Positions 32,106 to 41,208 of a stretch of DNA of 49,287 nucleotides are shown here, piece after piece. Made by a program: the position numbers and the translations under genes. The stretch's first letter is position 1; every line of letters starts with the position of its first letter. Source of the DNA: Caccovicinus sp051878975 (GTDB taxonomy: Bacteria; Bacillota; Clostridia; Lachnospirales; Lachnospiraceae); contig JBJELD010000059.1 in assembly GCA_051878975.1 (NCBI GenBank), positions 1-49,287 of the forward strand, given 5' to 3'. Under the pieces are notes generated by a model. That model was not told the DNA's origin and searched no databases. It saw nothing but the letters and a program-made list of their open reading frames with translations.

Positions 32106-33370
32106 AAGAATCTGTCTCTTTCTTTTTTATTTTTCAGAAATTTCGTTTTGCTGGCTGCATGATCAACCAGAGAATCACGTTGTAAAAAGCTTGCCCGTTT
32201 GATGCTGTCTGTTCCGAATTTTTCCCGGATCGCATCCACGGCTTTTTCCATTTCCTTCCGTTTCCGGGCCTGCGGATCGTCGAACAGACTGAGCTGCTGA
32301 TAATCCTCCTCCTGGATTTTTCCGGCGCGGACTCCGATCAGACGGACCGGGGTCCGATCCCAGAATTCTTTTAACAGGCGGCAGGCCTCCTCATAAATGA
32401 CGGAGGTGGAATCCGTACTTTCCTTTAAATTGGCCTGATGGGACTGCGCGCGAAATTCCCAGTCTTTTAATTCTACACAGACGTTGCAGCATTGTACATG
32501 GTCGGCCCGTAGTCTGGCGCCCACCGTCTCGCAGAGGGAGAGAAGGACCTGACAGGCAGTATCATAATCGTCGATGTCCCGGGAGAGGGTAATACGGTTT
32601 CCGTAGCCTTTGTTCACCGGATCTTTTGGCGCTACCGGAGAATCATCGATGCCGTTTGCATATTGGTGGATTAAAATGGCATACTTATCACCAAGGTGAG
32701 CTTTCAGAATGCTTAAGCTGCAGTTTGCCAGATCTCCGATGGTGTGAATGCCGATGTTCTCCATTTTTTTCTGGGCCGAACGGCCGACAAAGAACAGCTC
32801 CCGGATCGGCAGAGGCCACAGCTTCGTGGAAATTTCCTCCGGAAACAAGGTGTGGCATCGGTCCGGTTTTTCAAAATCGGAGGCCATTTTTGCCAGAAGC
32901 TTGTTGGGAGCGATCCCGATATTGACGGTAAACCCCAGCTCGTTCCTGATTCGTTCCCGGATCTGATCGGCCACGGCGACAGGCTCTCCGAACAGATGGA
33001 TGGTTTCTGTCATATCCAGAAAGGCTTCATCAATACTGAACTTTTCGATGTCCGGCGTATAATCGGATAAAAGCGTCATCATTTGATCGGAGCATCGGAT
33101 ATAAAAATCAAAGCGGGAGGGGACGACCAGAAGCTGCGGACATTTTTTCCTGGCCTGTACCAGTGGTTCGCCGGTCACGATGCCGTACCGTCTGGCCGGA
33201 GTGGATTTTGCGAGCACAATGCCGTGCCGGCTGGCGGAATCGCCTCCTACGGCAGAGGGTATCGTCCGCAGATCCAGGGCATCCGGGTCCTGCTTTAAGC
33301 GGTATACAGATTCCCAGCTTAAAAAGGCTGAATTTACATCGATATGAAAAATAAGCCGCGGTCTGTTCAT
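32102..33370 (-). CDS. dinB: DNA polymerase IV (Y-family translesion polymerase)
   Basis: Start set at ATG 33370 on the minus strand, behind GGAGG; 422 residues. Y-family motifs: FHIDVNSAFLSW (residues 7-18, first metal Asp), PSRF (about 98) and FSIDEAFLDMT (about 125, second metal Asp/Glu). The thumb HhH region has ANCSLSILKAHLG and a C-terminal little-finger domain. It copies damaged DNA with low fidelity. Near the C-terminus QLSLFDD may be a beta-clamp binding peptide (QLxLF). It forms an operon with rluA. No LexA-type GAAC-N4-GTTC box was seen upstream. Confidence 0.93.
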   Translation of the reverse strand: MNRPRLIFHIDVNSAFLSWESVYRLKQDPDALDLRTIPSAVGGDSASRHGIVLAKSTPARRYGIVTGEPLVQARKKCPQLLVVPSRFDFYIRCSDQMMTLLSDYTPDIEKFSIDEAFLDMTETIHLFGEPVAVADQIRERIRNELGFTVNIGIAPNKLLAKMASDFEKPDRCHTLFPEEISTKLWPLPIRELFFVGRSAQKKMENIGIHTIGDLANCSLSILKAHLGDKYAILIHQYANGIDDSPVAPKDPVNKGYGNRITLSRDIDDYDTACQVLLSLCETVGARLRADHVQCCNVCVELKDWEFRAQSHQANLKESTDSTSVIYEEACRLLKEFWDRTPVRLIGVRAGKIQEEDYQQLSLFDDPQARKRKEMEKAVDAIREKFGTDSIKRASFLQRDSLVDHAASKTKFLKNKKERDRFL

Positions 33371-33393
33371 TATGAAAGCCTCCTTTGCTCCAT

Positions 33394-33422
33394 AGTATAC
33401 CATAAATAGCGGATGAGAACAA
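33394..33422 (-). promoter_or_regulatory. Promoter of dinB-rluA
   Basis: On the minus strand TTGTTC (33422-33417), 17 bases, TATACT (33399-33394). It stands back to back with the plus-strand promoter at 33433. Confidence 0.65.
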
Positions 33423-33432
33423 ACCTGCACTA

Positions 33433-33461
33433 TTGGCGGACTATGGAAAATGTGATAGAAT
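33433..33461 (+). promoter_or_regulatory. Promoter of the GHL13-like lipoprotein gene
   Basis: TTGGCG (33433-33438), a 17-base spacer and TAGAAT (33456-33461). Confidence 0.6.
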
Positions 33462-33547
33462 GTTACTGTTTACAGATTTCCCCTGCGGGGAGTAAACGGT
33501 AACGATCAATACGGCGGACAGGGAAAAAGAAGCGGGGATGAAAGCGT

Positions 33548-34825
33548 ATGAAAAAATGGGGAATGGTGCTTCTTCTGGCTGTAATGCTGGCAGGCTGCAA
33601 AAGCTATGAAGAGATTCCGGAAAAACCGGAGGAAACAAAGCAGAGCCAGGAGGAGAGGAAGCTGGAACAGGAAGAAACGGAGCCGGTGGTGATCAATACG
33701 GAACCGGAACGGTTTCCGGTGAAGGCAAAAGGAATTTATGTTTCGGCATATGTGGCGGGAAATGAGGATATGATGGAAGAGATCATCCGTCAGATCGATG
33801 AGACAGAGCTGAATGCGGTGGTCATCGATGTGAAGGATGACAACGGACGGATCACCTTTGCGATGGATACACCTTTGATTCAGGAGATCGGCGCCTGCAA
33901 GAACTATATCCCGGATATGGAGCTTCTGGCGGAAAAACTGAAGGAGCATGGGATTTATATGATTGCCAGGATTCCGGCATTCCGCGATCCGTATCTGGCA
34001 GAGGCAAAGCCGGAATGGTGCTGCCGGCTGCAGGACGGAAGCATTTACCGGGACCGGAATCAGCTGGCCTGGGTAAATCCGTACCGGAAAGAGGTGTGGG
34101 ATTACCTGATTGAGATCGGAAAACAGGCGGGGGCCTTTGGATTTGATGAGATTCAGTTTGATTACATCCGGTTCTGCACAGAAAAGGGAATGGGAAATGT
34201 CGTGTTTGATGAGGCGGATACCCGGGGCCGCAGCAGGCAGGAGGTGATCCTGGAGTTTGTGGATTACGCATACGAAGAGCTGGCCAGGGAAGGTCTTTTC
34301 GTTTCGGCCGATGTGTTCGGCGCTGTGATCGGCGGAGGACAGGATGCCGAAACGGTTGGCCAGAATTACCGGAAGATGGCTGAAAAGCTGGATTATATCT
34401 GCCCGATGATCTATCCGTCCCATTATGGGGACGGAAATTTTGGACTGGCTCATCCGGATCTGCAGCCTTATGAAACAATTCTGGCAGCTCTGACGGCTTC
34501 CAGACAGGATCTGATTGCTTCTCCGTCCGATGTGGAAAAGGAAGCGGATATGGCGGTGGTGCGCCCGTGGCTTCAGGATTTTACTGCCAGCTATTTAAAA
34601 CACCATATCTCTTACGGACCGGAGGAGATCCGGAAGCAGATCCAGGCTGTCTATGATGCCGGATATGAAGAATGGATCTTATGGAGCGCGGCGGTGAATT
34701 ACCACTATGACGGACTGCTTTCCGAGGAAGAGGCAGCGGCCGGGGAGACAGCCGGGGAACCATCGGAGGAGGAGCAGCCAAAGGCACAGGAGGAGGCGCC
34801 GGGCAGTACGCAGGAGAGCCGGTAG
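33548..34825 (+). CDS. Putative glycoside hydrolase lipoprotein (GHL13/DUF4015-like)
   Basis: 425 residues with a lipoprotein signal: a short basic start, a hydrophobic stretch and lipobox LAGC (Cys about 17). A charged Glu-rich linker follows to about residue 55. The (beta/alpha)8-like domain begins KGIYVSAYVAG and contains NAVVIDVKDDNG, FGFDEIQFDYIRF (likely catalytic acids) and YICPMIYPSHYG. This matches the predicted glycosyl hydrolase family GHL13/DUF4015. The C-terminus is Glu-rich and disordered. It would act on an extracellular glycan, possibly envelope polymer; the substrate is unknown. It precedes the DUF1653-uvrC pair. Confidence 0.88.
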   Translation: MKKWGMVLLLAVMLAGCKSYEEIPEKPEETKQSQEERKLEQEETEPVVINTEPERFPVKAKGIYVSAYVAGNEDMMEEIIRQIDETELNAVVIDVKDDNGRITFAMDTPLIQEIGACKNYIPDMELLAEKLKEHGIYMIARIPAFRDPYLAEAKPEWCCRLQDGSIYRDRNQLAWVNPYRKEVWDYLIEIGKQAGAFGFDEIQFDYIRFCTEKGMGNVVFDEADTRGRSRQEVILEFVDYAYEELAREGLFVSADVFGAVIGGGQDAETVGQNYRKMAEKLDYICPMIYPSHYGDGNFGLAHPDLQPYETILAALTASRQDLIASPSDVEKEADMAVVRPWLQDFTASYLKHHISYGPEEIRKQIQAVYDAGYEEWILWSAAVNYHYDGLLSEEEAAAGETAGEPSEEEQPKAQEEAPGSTQESR

Positions 34826-34841
34826 AGAAAGAAGGAGAAGA

Positions 34842-35363
34842 ATGGAGAGAATACCAAAGACAGGGGAATTTTACCGTCATTTTAAAAATAAATTGTACCA
34901 GATCGTAGCCGTTGCGCGGCATACGGAGACCGGAGAGGAGCTGGTGATTTACCAGGCGCTGTACGGAGATTTCAGAATTTACGCAAGACCGCTGTCCATG
35001 TTCGTCAGTGAGGTTGATCACGAAAAATATCCGGATGTGCAGCAGAAATACCGGTTTGAGAAGGTGGTTCTGAAGGAACAGGGTGACGGATCGATCCTGG
35101 AAGAGGCTGAGCAGAAGGAAACGGCTTCGGAGGAGGAGCTGTGTGTGAATCCCTGGCTGGAGCGTTTTTTGGATGCAGACGGTTATGACAAGCAGCTGGA
35201 GGCGCTGAACCAGATGCGGGGCAGGGTCGGACAGAAGGAACTGGACAGCATTTATCTGGTTCTGGACATCACACCGGCCGGCGGGGAAATCAACAGTCAG
35301 CTTCAGCGGATCATGCGGCATCTGGAAACCAGAAAAAAATATGACGGAAGCAGGCTTCGTTAG
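34842..35363 (+). CDS. DUF1653 domain protein
   Basis: Start at ATG 34842, behind AGAAGGAGAAG; 173 residues. The N-terminal 65 residues are the DUF1653 beta barrel (GEFYRHFKNKLYQIVAVARH, then VIYQALYGD and YARPLSMF). The C-terminal part is helical and acidic, containing LEALNQMRGRVGQKELD. Function is unknown. The gene lies 16 bases after the lipoprotein gene and 11 before uvrC, so the three are probably co-transcribed. Confidence 0.88.
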   Translation: MERIPKTGEFYRHFKNKLYQIVAVARHTETGEELVIYQALYGDFRIYARPLSMFVSEVDHEKYPDVQQKYRFEKVVLKEQGDGSILEEAEQKETASEEELCVNPWLERFLDADGYDKQLEALNQMRGRVGQKELDSIYLVLDITPAGGEINSQLQRIMRHLETRKKYDGSRLR

Positions 35364-35374
35364 GAGTGGGGAAT

Positions 35375-37357
35375 ATGGAGCAGGAAAAAAAGGAACCGGG
35401 GCGTGATTCCCGAAAGGATGTGCGCCGTTCGCCGCTTGGCGCCTTTGATGTGGAGGCGGAATTGAAAAAGCTTCCGGCAAAACCGGGTGTCTATCTGATG
35501 CACGATGCCGCTGATGAAATCATTTATGTGGGAAAGGCGGTCAGCCTGAAAAACCGGGTCCGTCAGTATTTTCAGAGCAGCCGGAACAAGACGGCGAAGA
35601 TCGAGCAGATGGTGTCCCGGATTGCCCGGTTTGAATACATCATTACGGATTCAGAGCTGGAGGCGCTGGTTCTGGAATGCAATCTGATCAAGGAACACCG
35701 CCCGCGGTACAATACGATGCTGAAGGATGATAAAACCTATCCTTATATCAAGGCAACGATAGCGGAGGATTATCCCAGACTTTTGTTTTCCAGGGAGATG
35801 AAAAAGGATAAAAACCGGTATTTCGGACCATATACCAGTGCCGGCGCGGTGAAGGATACGCTGGATCTGCTGCATAAGCTGTATAAGATCCGGACCTGCA
35901 GCCGTTCGCTTCCGAAGGACATCGGCAAAGACCGCCCCTGCCTGAACTATCACATCAGACAGTGCGGTGCACCCTGCCAGGGGTATGTGACGAAGGAGGA
36001 ATACGGAGAAGGTTTTCAGAAGGCTCTGGATTTCCTGAACGGGAGCTATGCCGGGCTGTTGAAGGAGCTGGAGGAAAAGATGCTGGCGGCATCGGATGCG
36101 ATGGAATTTGAAAAAGCCATTGAATACCGGGAGCTGATTTCCAGCGTGAAGCAGGTGGCGCAGAAACAGAAGATCACCAGCTCCGGGATGGAGGACCGGG
36201 ACATTATTGCCATGGCAAAGGAGCAGGAGGATGTGGTGGTACAGGTCTTTTTTGTCCGGGAGGGACGCCTCATCGGGCGGGATCATTTTCATGTCACTGC
36301 AGCGGTTGCAGAAAATGACAGTCAGATTCTCACCGGTTTTGTCAAGCAGTTCTATGCCGGTACTCCTTTTGTGCCAAGAGAGCTTCTGGTTCAGATGCCG
36401 CTGGAGGAAGAGGAAGTAATTGCCCGGTGGCTGGAGACCAAGAGAGGGCAGAAGGTCCGTATTGTCAGTCCGAAAAAGGGTGAGAAGGAACGTATGGTGG
36501 AGCTGGCAGCCAAAAATGCCAGGATGGTTCTGGACCAGGATAAGGAGAAGATCAAGCGGGAGGAGCTTCGTACCATCGGTGCCGTCAATCAGATTGCCGG
36601 ACTTCTGGAGCTTCGGAATATCCGGCGGATCGAGGCCTTCGATATTTCCAATATCAGCGGATTTGAATCGGTCGGCTCCATGATTGTCTATGAGGATGGA
36701 AAACCGAAGCGCAGCGATTACCGGAAATTCCGGATCAGATCGGTGCAGGGACCGAACGACTACGCTTCCATGGAAGAGGTGCTGACCCGGCGCTTTACCC
36801 ATGGCCTGGAGGAAGAAGAACGGCTGAAAGAGAAGGGAGTGGACAAAGCCTTCGGAAGCTTCACACGCTTCCCGGATCTGATCATGATGGACGGCGGGCG
36901 CGGCCAGGTGAATATTGCTCTGGAGGTCCTTGAAAAGCTGGGGCTGGAAATCCCGGTCTGCGGCATGGTAAAGGATGACAGTCACCGGACCCGCGGCCTT
37001 TACTACCACAATGTGGAAATTCCCATCGACCGGCATTCCGAGGGCTTCCGGCTGATCACGCGGATTCAGGATGAGGCGCACCGGTTTGCCATTGAGTATC
37101 ACCGGAGCCTGCGCAGCAAGACACAGGTAAAGTCCATTCTGGATGAAATTCCGGGAATCGGCCCGGCGCGGAGAAAAGCACTGATGCGCCAGTTTAAAAG
37201 TCAGGAGGCCATTCGGGAAGCTTCCGTGGAAGAACTGGAGCAGACGCCGCAGATGAACCAGCGTGCGGCCCGTCAGGTGTATGAGTTCTTTCACGGGAAA
37301 TCTGCAGGCGCAGGTTCCGGGGAAATAGAGAATGACAATTCTGGGAAATTGTGCTAA
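35375..37357 (+). CDS. uvrC: Excinuclease ABC subunit C
   Basis: Start at ATG 35375, eight bases after TTAGGAG; a GTG three codons earlier overlaps the ribosome binding site. 660 residues, a usual length. The GIY-YIG nuclease domain begins PGVYLMHDAADEIIYVGKA (about residue 35). UvrB-contact motif near 215, RNase H-like C-nuclease with EAFDISNISG (about 420) and MDGGRGQVN (about 505) with catalytic Asp, and tandem HhH (IPGIGPARRKALM) at the end. UvrC makes both cuts in nucleotide excision repair. Confidence 0.96.
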   Translation: MEQEKKEPGRDSRKDVRRSPLGAFDVEAELKKLPAKPGVYLMHDAADEIIYVGKAVSLKNRVRQYFQSSRNKTAKIEQMVSRIARFEYIITDSELEALVLECNLIKEHRPRYNTMLKDDKTYPYIKATIAEDYPRLLFSREMKKDKNRYFGPYTSAGAVKDTLDLLHKLYKIRTCSRSLPKDIGKDRPCLNYHIRQCGAPCQGYVTKEEYGEGFQKALDFLNGSYAGLLKELEEKMLAASDAMEFEKAIEYRELISSVKQVAQKQKITSSGMEDRDIIAMAKEQEDVVVQVFFVREGRLIGRDHFHVTAAVAENDSQILTGFVKQFYAGTPFVPRELLVQMPLEEEEVIARWLETKRGQKVRIVSPKKGEKERMVELAAKNARMVLDQDKEKIKREELRTIGAVNQIAGLLELRNIRRIEAFDISNISGFESVGSMIVYEDGKPKRSDYRKFRIRSVQGPNDYASMEEVLTRRFTHGLEEEERLKEKGVDKAFGSFTRFPDLIMMDGGRGQVNIALEVLEKLGLEIPVCGMVKDDSHRTRGLYYHNVEIPIDRHSEGFRLITRIQDEAHRFAIEYHRSLRSKTQVKSILDEIPGIGPARRKALMRQFKSQEAIREASVEELEQTPQMNQRAARQVYEFFHGKSAGAGSGEIENDNSGKLC

Positions 37358-37360
37358 TAT
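37332..37360 (+). promoter_or_regulatory. Putative promoter of hprK
   Basis: ATGACA (37332-37337), 17 bases, TAATAT (37355-37360). It overlaps the end of uvrC, 51 bases before the hprK start. Confidence 0.5.
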
Positions 37361-37410
37361 AACTTATGTGAAAAACGGACGGAATGTTTGGAGTTAAGGA
37401 GAGAAAAATC

Positions 37411-38337
37411 ATGTATGGAGTGACAATTACAAGCTTAATCAAAAAGATGAAATTAAAAAATGCAACTCCGGAGCTGGATACGGATAAAATTGTGCTGACA
37501 CATCCGGAGGTAAACCGGCCGGCACTTCAGCTTGCTGGATTTTTTGATCATTTTGACCATGAGCGGGTGCAGATTGTCGGTTTTGTAGAGCGGGCTTATG
37601 TGTCCACTCTGGAAAAGGAAACGAAGACAGCGGTCTATGACCGGCTGCTGTCCAGCAAGATTCCGTGCCTGGTTTACTGCCGCGGAATGGAGCCGGATGA
37701 GGATATCCTTCCGCTTGCCAATTACTACGATGTGCCGGTCCTGGTTTCGGAGCAGACCACATCGGATTTTATGGCGGAGGTCATTCGGTGGCTGAAGGTG
37801 CAGCTGGCGCCGTGCATCAGCATTCACGGTGTTCTGGTGGATGTATTCGGTGAGGGCGTACTGATCATGGGTGAGAGCGGAATCGGGAAGAGCGAGGCAG
37901 CGCTGGAGCTGATCAAGCGGGGACATCGTCTGGTAACCGACGATGTGGTGGAAATCCGCAAGGTCAGTGATGAGACGCTGATCGGAAGTGCACCGGATAT
38001 CACCAAGCATTTTATTGAACTGCGGGGCATCGGAATCATTGATGTCAAGACGCTGTACGGTGTGGAAAGTGTAAAGGACACGCAGGCGATCGACATGGTG
38101 ATCAAGCTGGAAGACTGGAACAAGGATAAGGAATATGACCGGCTGGGACTGGAGGACCAGTATACGGAATTCCTGGGTACACAGGTAGTCTGCCATTCGA
38201 TTCCGATTCGTCCGGGCCGGAACCTGGCCATTATTGTGGAGTCGGCTGCAGTGAACTATCGCCAGAAGCAGATGGGATACAATGCAGCACAGGAGCTGTA
38301 TAACCGTGTTCAGGCAAACTTAAATAAGAGGGTCTGA
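37411..38337 (+). CDS. hprK: HPr(Ser) kinase/phosphorylase
   Basis: Start at ATG 37411 behind AAGGAGAG; 308 residues, a normal length. Walker A GESGIGKSE is at residues 153-161 and the family signature ELRGIGIIDV with GxxDVKTLYG follows about 200. HprK phosphorylates Ser46 of HPr and Crh with ATP or PPi when glycolytic intermediates are high, and removes the phosphate when Pi is high. A Crh-like HPr paralogue with that Ser is three genes downstream. The gene directly abuts murB. Confidence 0.95.
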   Translation: MYGVTITSLIKKMKLKNATPELDTDKIVLTHPEVNRPALQLAGFFDHFDHERVQIVGFVERAYVSTLEKETKTAVYDRLLSSKIPCLVYCRGMEPDEDILPLANYYDVPVLVSEQTTSDFMAEVIRWLKVQLAPCISIHGVLVDVFGEGVLIMGESGIGKSEAALELIKRGHRLVTDDVVEIRKVSDETLIGSAPDITKHFIELRGIGIIDVKTLYGVESVKDTQAIDMVIKLEDWNKDKEYDRLGLEDQYTEFLGTQVVCHSIPIRPGRNLAIIVESAAVNYRQKQMGYNAAQELYNRVQANLNKRV

Positions 38338-39258
38338 TTGATGAACGGACGGTTATATGAAGCACTCTGCAGTGCTGTGGGGACAAAAGATCGGGTAAAG
38401 CCAGAAGAACCGATGAAAAACCATACCACCTTCCGGGTGGGCGGGCCTGCCGCTTTTTTCGTGACGCCGATGAACCGTCAGGAGCTGGCGCAGGTGCTGG
38501 CGGTATGCCGGAAAATGGACAGTCCCTGGTTTATCCTGGGGAACGGAAGCAACCTTCTGGTCAGCGACAGCGGATTCCCGGGTGTTGTGATCGACATGGA
38601 GAAGGGGTTTACCAGCATTCGCGTGGAAGGAAACCAGATCACGGCAGGAGCCGGACTTTTGCTGGGGCAGATTGCGCGGAAGGCCTGCGAGGCGGGCCTG
38701 ACCGGGCTGGAGTTTGCAGCCGGAATTCCCGGTACGCTGGGCGGAGCTGTGGTGATGAATGCCGGTGCATACGGCTCGGAGATGAAAAATGTTCTGGAAT
38801 CGGTGCGGGTTCTGACCGCTTCCGGTGAGGAACGGGAAGTGCCGGCCGGTGAGCTGGAGCTGGGATACCGGACCAGCAATGTCCGGGCAAACGGATATGT
38901 GGTGCTTGGCGCCGTATTTTGTCTGGAGCCGGGCAGACGGGAGGATATCCGGGCCAGAATGGAGGAGCTGGCAGCTGCCCGGAAATCCAAGCAGCCGCTG
39001 GAATTCCCCAGTGCCGGAAGTACCTTTAAACGTCCGGAAGGATATTTTGCCGGCAAGCTGATTCAGGATGCAGGCCTGAAGGGCTTTCAGATCGGCGGAG
39101 CACAGGTTTCCGAAAAGCACAGCGGCTTTGTCATTAACCGCGGCCAGGCAACGGCCGCAGATGTGATGGAGCTGTGCCGTCAGGTATCGGAGAAGGTGAA
39201 GGAGCAGTTCGGCGTGGAGCTGGAGATGGAAGTGAAAACACTTGGAACCTTTTTGTGA
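38338..39258 (+). CDS. murB: UDP-N-acetylenolpyruvoylglucosamine reductase
   Basis: 306 residues, starting on the base after the hprK stop (TGATTGATG context). FAD-binding motifs: RVGGPAAFFVTP (about 31), GNGSNLLVSD (about 66) and GIPGTLGGAVVMNAGAYG (about 130). The catalytic Ser lies in AGSTFKRP (about 225) and a Glu near the C-terminus completes the site. MurB reduces enolpyruvyl-UDP-GlcNAc to UDP-MurNAc with NADPH, the second step of peptidoglycan precursor synthesis. It lies between hprK and rapZ, placing wall synthesis in a carbon-signalling run. Confidence 0.96.
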   Translation: MMNGRLYEALCSAVGTKDRVKPEEPMKNHTTFRVGGPAAFFVTPMNRQELAQVLAVCRKMDSPWFILGNGSNLLVSDSGFPGVVIDMEKGFTSIRVEGNQITAGAGLLLGQIARKACEAGLTGLEFAAGIPGTLGGAVVMNAGAYGSEMKNVLESVRVLTASGEEREVPAGELELGYRTSNVRANGYVVLGAVFCLEPGRREDIRARMEELAAARKSKQPLEFPSAGSTFKRPEGYFAGKLIQDAGLKGFQIGGAQVSEKHSGFVINRGQATAADVMELCRQVSEKVKEQFGVELEMEVKTLGTFL

Positions 39259-39313
39259 CGCTCCCTGTGCGGCCGGATCAGAAAGATGCGAGAAGAAGGA
39301 ACCGGAGGAAGAT

Positions 39314-40192
39314 ATGAAGCTGGTAATTGTGACAGGAATGTCCGGAGCAGGAAAAACACAGGCGCTGAAGATGCTGGAGGATATGGGGTTTTATTGTGTG
39401 GATAATCTGCCCATTCCTCTGGTGGATAAATTTGCGGAATTGATTTTAGGAAATGCCGGCGGGATCGGCAAAGTGGCGCTGGGCCTTGACATCCGGAGCG
39501 GAGAGGAGCTCCCTCAGCTGGAGATTGTACTGAATCGCTGGCGTGCAGGCGGATTTCCGTATCAGGTGCTGTTTTTGGATGCAGAAGATCAGGTGCTGAT
39601 TAAACGTTATAAGGAAACCAGGCGGAAGCATCCGCTGGCCGGAGCCGGAAGGATTGAGCGCGGTATCGAGACGGAGCGGGGCAAGCTGGCCTTCCTGAAA
39701 AAGTCGGCCGATTATATCATCGATACCAGCCAGCTTCTGACCAGAGAACTGCGTCAGGAGCTGGAGAAAATATTTGTGGAGGATCAGGAATATAAGAATC
39801 TGTACATAACGATTCTCTCATTTGGCTTTAAATATGGGATTCCGTCGGATGCCGATCTGGTATTCGATGTCCGGTTTCTGCCGAATCCTTATTATGTGGA
39901 GGAGCTGCGGACCAGGACCGGAGAGGAGACCGCTGTCCAGGAGTATGTAAAAAGAGGCGGGACTGCGGATGTGTTTCTGGATAAGCTGTATGATATGCTG
40001 GAATTTCTCATGCCGAATTACATTCTGGAGGGAAAGAACCAGCTGGTGATTGCAATCGGATGTACCGGAGGAAAGCATCGTTCGGTGACCGTTGCCAAGG
40101 CCCTGTACGAGCGGCTTTTGACTCATCCGGAGTACGGTGTAAAGATTTTTCACCGGGATATCGACAATGACAATAAGCGGAAAGGACTGTAA
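39314..40192 (+). CDS. rapZ: RapZ/YvcJ-family nucleotide-binding protein
   Basis: Start at ATG 39314, behind CCGGAGGAAG; 292 residues. The N-terminal kinase-like domain has Walker A GMSGAGKT (residues 8-15). The C-terminal domain carries SFGFKYG (about 173), DVRFLPNPY (about 190) and GCTGGKHRSV (about 253). RapZ controls glucosamine-6-phosphate synthase RNA in enterobacteria; the Firmicutes YvcJ hydrolyses GTP/ATP and has a role near competence. Its neighbourhood with whiA and a Crh-like gene matches the Bacillus yvcJ-yvcK-whiA-crh order, but yvcK is missing here. Confidence 0.94.
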   Translation: MKLVIVTGMSGAGKTQALKMLEDMGFYCVDNLPIPLVDKFAELILGNAGGIGKVALGLDIRSGEELPQLEIVLNRWRAGGFPYQVLFLDAEDQVLIKRYKETRRKHPLAGAGRIERGIETERGKLAFLKKSADYIIDTSQLLTRELRQELEKIFVEDQEYKNLYITILSFGFKYGIPSDADLVFDVRFLPNPYYVEELRTRTGEETAVQEYVKRGGTADVFLDKLYDMLEFLMPNYILEGKNQLVIAIGCTGGKHRSVTVAKALYERLLTHPEYGVKIFHRDIDNDNKRKGL

Positions 40193-40194
40193 AT

Positions 40195-41208
40195 GTGTCA
40201 TATGCATCGAAGGTAAAGGATGAATTGTCTCGGCAGATGCCTGCTGCCAGACATTGTCAGATTGCGGAAATTGCGGCGATTATCAGTCTCTGCGGCCGGA
40301 TTTCAATTTCTGCAGACGATCGTTACCGTATTAAAATTCATACGGAAAATGTGGCAGTTGCAAGAAAGTACTTTACATTATTGAAAAAAACATTTAATAT
40401 AGTTACGGATGTTTCGATTCGGAGGAATTCCTATCTGAAAAAAAGCCGGACCTATTCCGTGGTGGTCAGCCGTCACGAGGATGCGGTGCGGGTCCTGATG
40501 GCTGCAAAGCTGATCAGGGAGGATGGGGAGATCGGCGAGAATCTTTCCCTGGTGAAAAACATGGTGGTGAAGCAGGCATGCTGCCGCCGGGCATTTATAA
40601 GGGGAGCCTTTCTTGCAGCCGGCTCGATCAGTGATCCGGAAAAGTCCTATCATTTTGAGATTGCCTGTGCATCGGAGGAAAAGGCACGGCAGCTTCAGGG
40701 AATCATCGGGACGTTTGATCTGGAAGCCAGGATCGTAGTCCGAAAGAAATATTTTGTCGTTTATATGAAAGAAGGCTGTCAGATCGTGGACATCCTGAAC
40801 GTGATGGAGGCGCCGTTAGCTCTGATGGACCTGGAGAATATCCGGATCCTGAAGGAAATGCGGGGGCAGGTCAACCGTCAGGTCAATTGTGAGACAGCGA
40901 ATCTTAACAAAACGGTATCTGCTGCAGTAAAGCAGTTAAAAGACATTGAATACATCCGTGACACCATGGGACTTGGCAGGCTTCCGGAAAATCTGGAGGA
41001 GATCGCCGTTCTGCGGCTGGAAAGGCCGGAGGCTACGCTGAAGGAACTTGGTGAGGCGCTTATGCCGCCCGTAGGAAAATCGGGCGTCAATCACCGGCTC
41101 AGAAAGCTGAGCGCCATTGCAGAATCTCTGCGAGAAAAAAAGGCCATGGAATTTGATGCCGGGAGAGAGAACGAATTGCCCGGCGAACAGGAGGAGAATT
41201 ATGATTAG
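40195..41208 (+). CDS. whiA: DNA-binding protein WhiA
   Basis: 337 residues, starting at GTG 40195, two bases after the rapZ stop. The N-terminal part is a LAGLIDADG-like homing-endonuclease-derived domain (FIRGAFLAAGSISDPEKSYH). The C-terminal part is a helix-turn-helix with NLNKTVSAAVKQLKDI and GKSGVNHRLRKLSAIAE. In Streptomyces WhiA drives sporulation division genes; in Bacillus it affects cell division and chromosome segregation. The stop overlaps the downstream HPr-like gene by eight bases. Confidence 0.95.
   Translation: MSYASKVKDELSRQMPAARHCQIAEIAAIISLCGRISISADDRYRIKIHTENVAVARKYFTLLKKTFNIVTDVSIRRNSYLKKSRTYSVVVSRHEDAVRVLMAAKLIREDGEIGENLSLVKNMVVKQACCRRAFIRGAFLAAGSISDPEKSYHFEIACASEEKARQLQGIIGTFDLEARIVVRKKYFVVYMKEGCQIVDILNVMEAPLALMDLENIRILKEMRGQVNRQVNCETANLNKTVSAAVKQLKDIEYIRDTMGLGRLPENLEEIAVLRLERPEATLKELGEALMPPVGKSGVNHRLRKLSAIAESLREKKAMEFDAGRENELPGEQEENYD

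Noticed and set aside
33371..33470. Possible SOS control of dinB.
   Set aside because: No GAAC-N4-GTTC LexA box was seen in the promoter region.
35651..37294. A 547-codon antisense frame under uvrC.
   Set aside because: Opposite uvrC, with low-complexity His/Leu/Gln-rich translation and no ribosome binding site.
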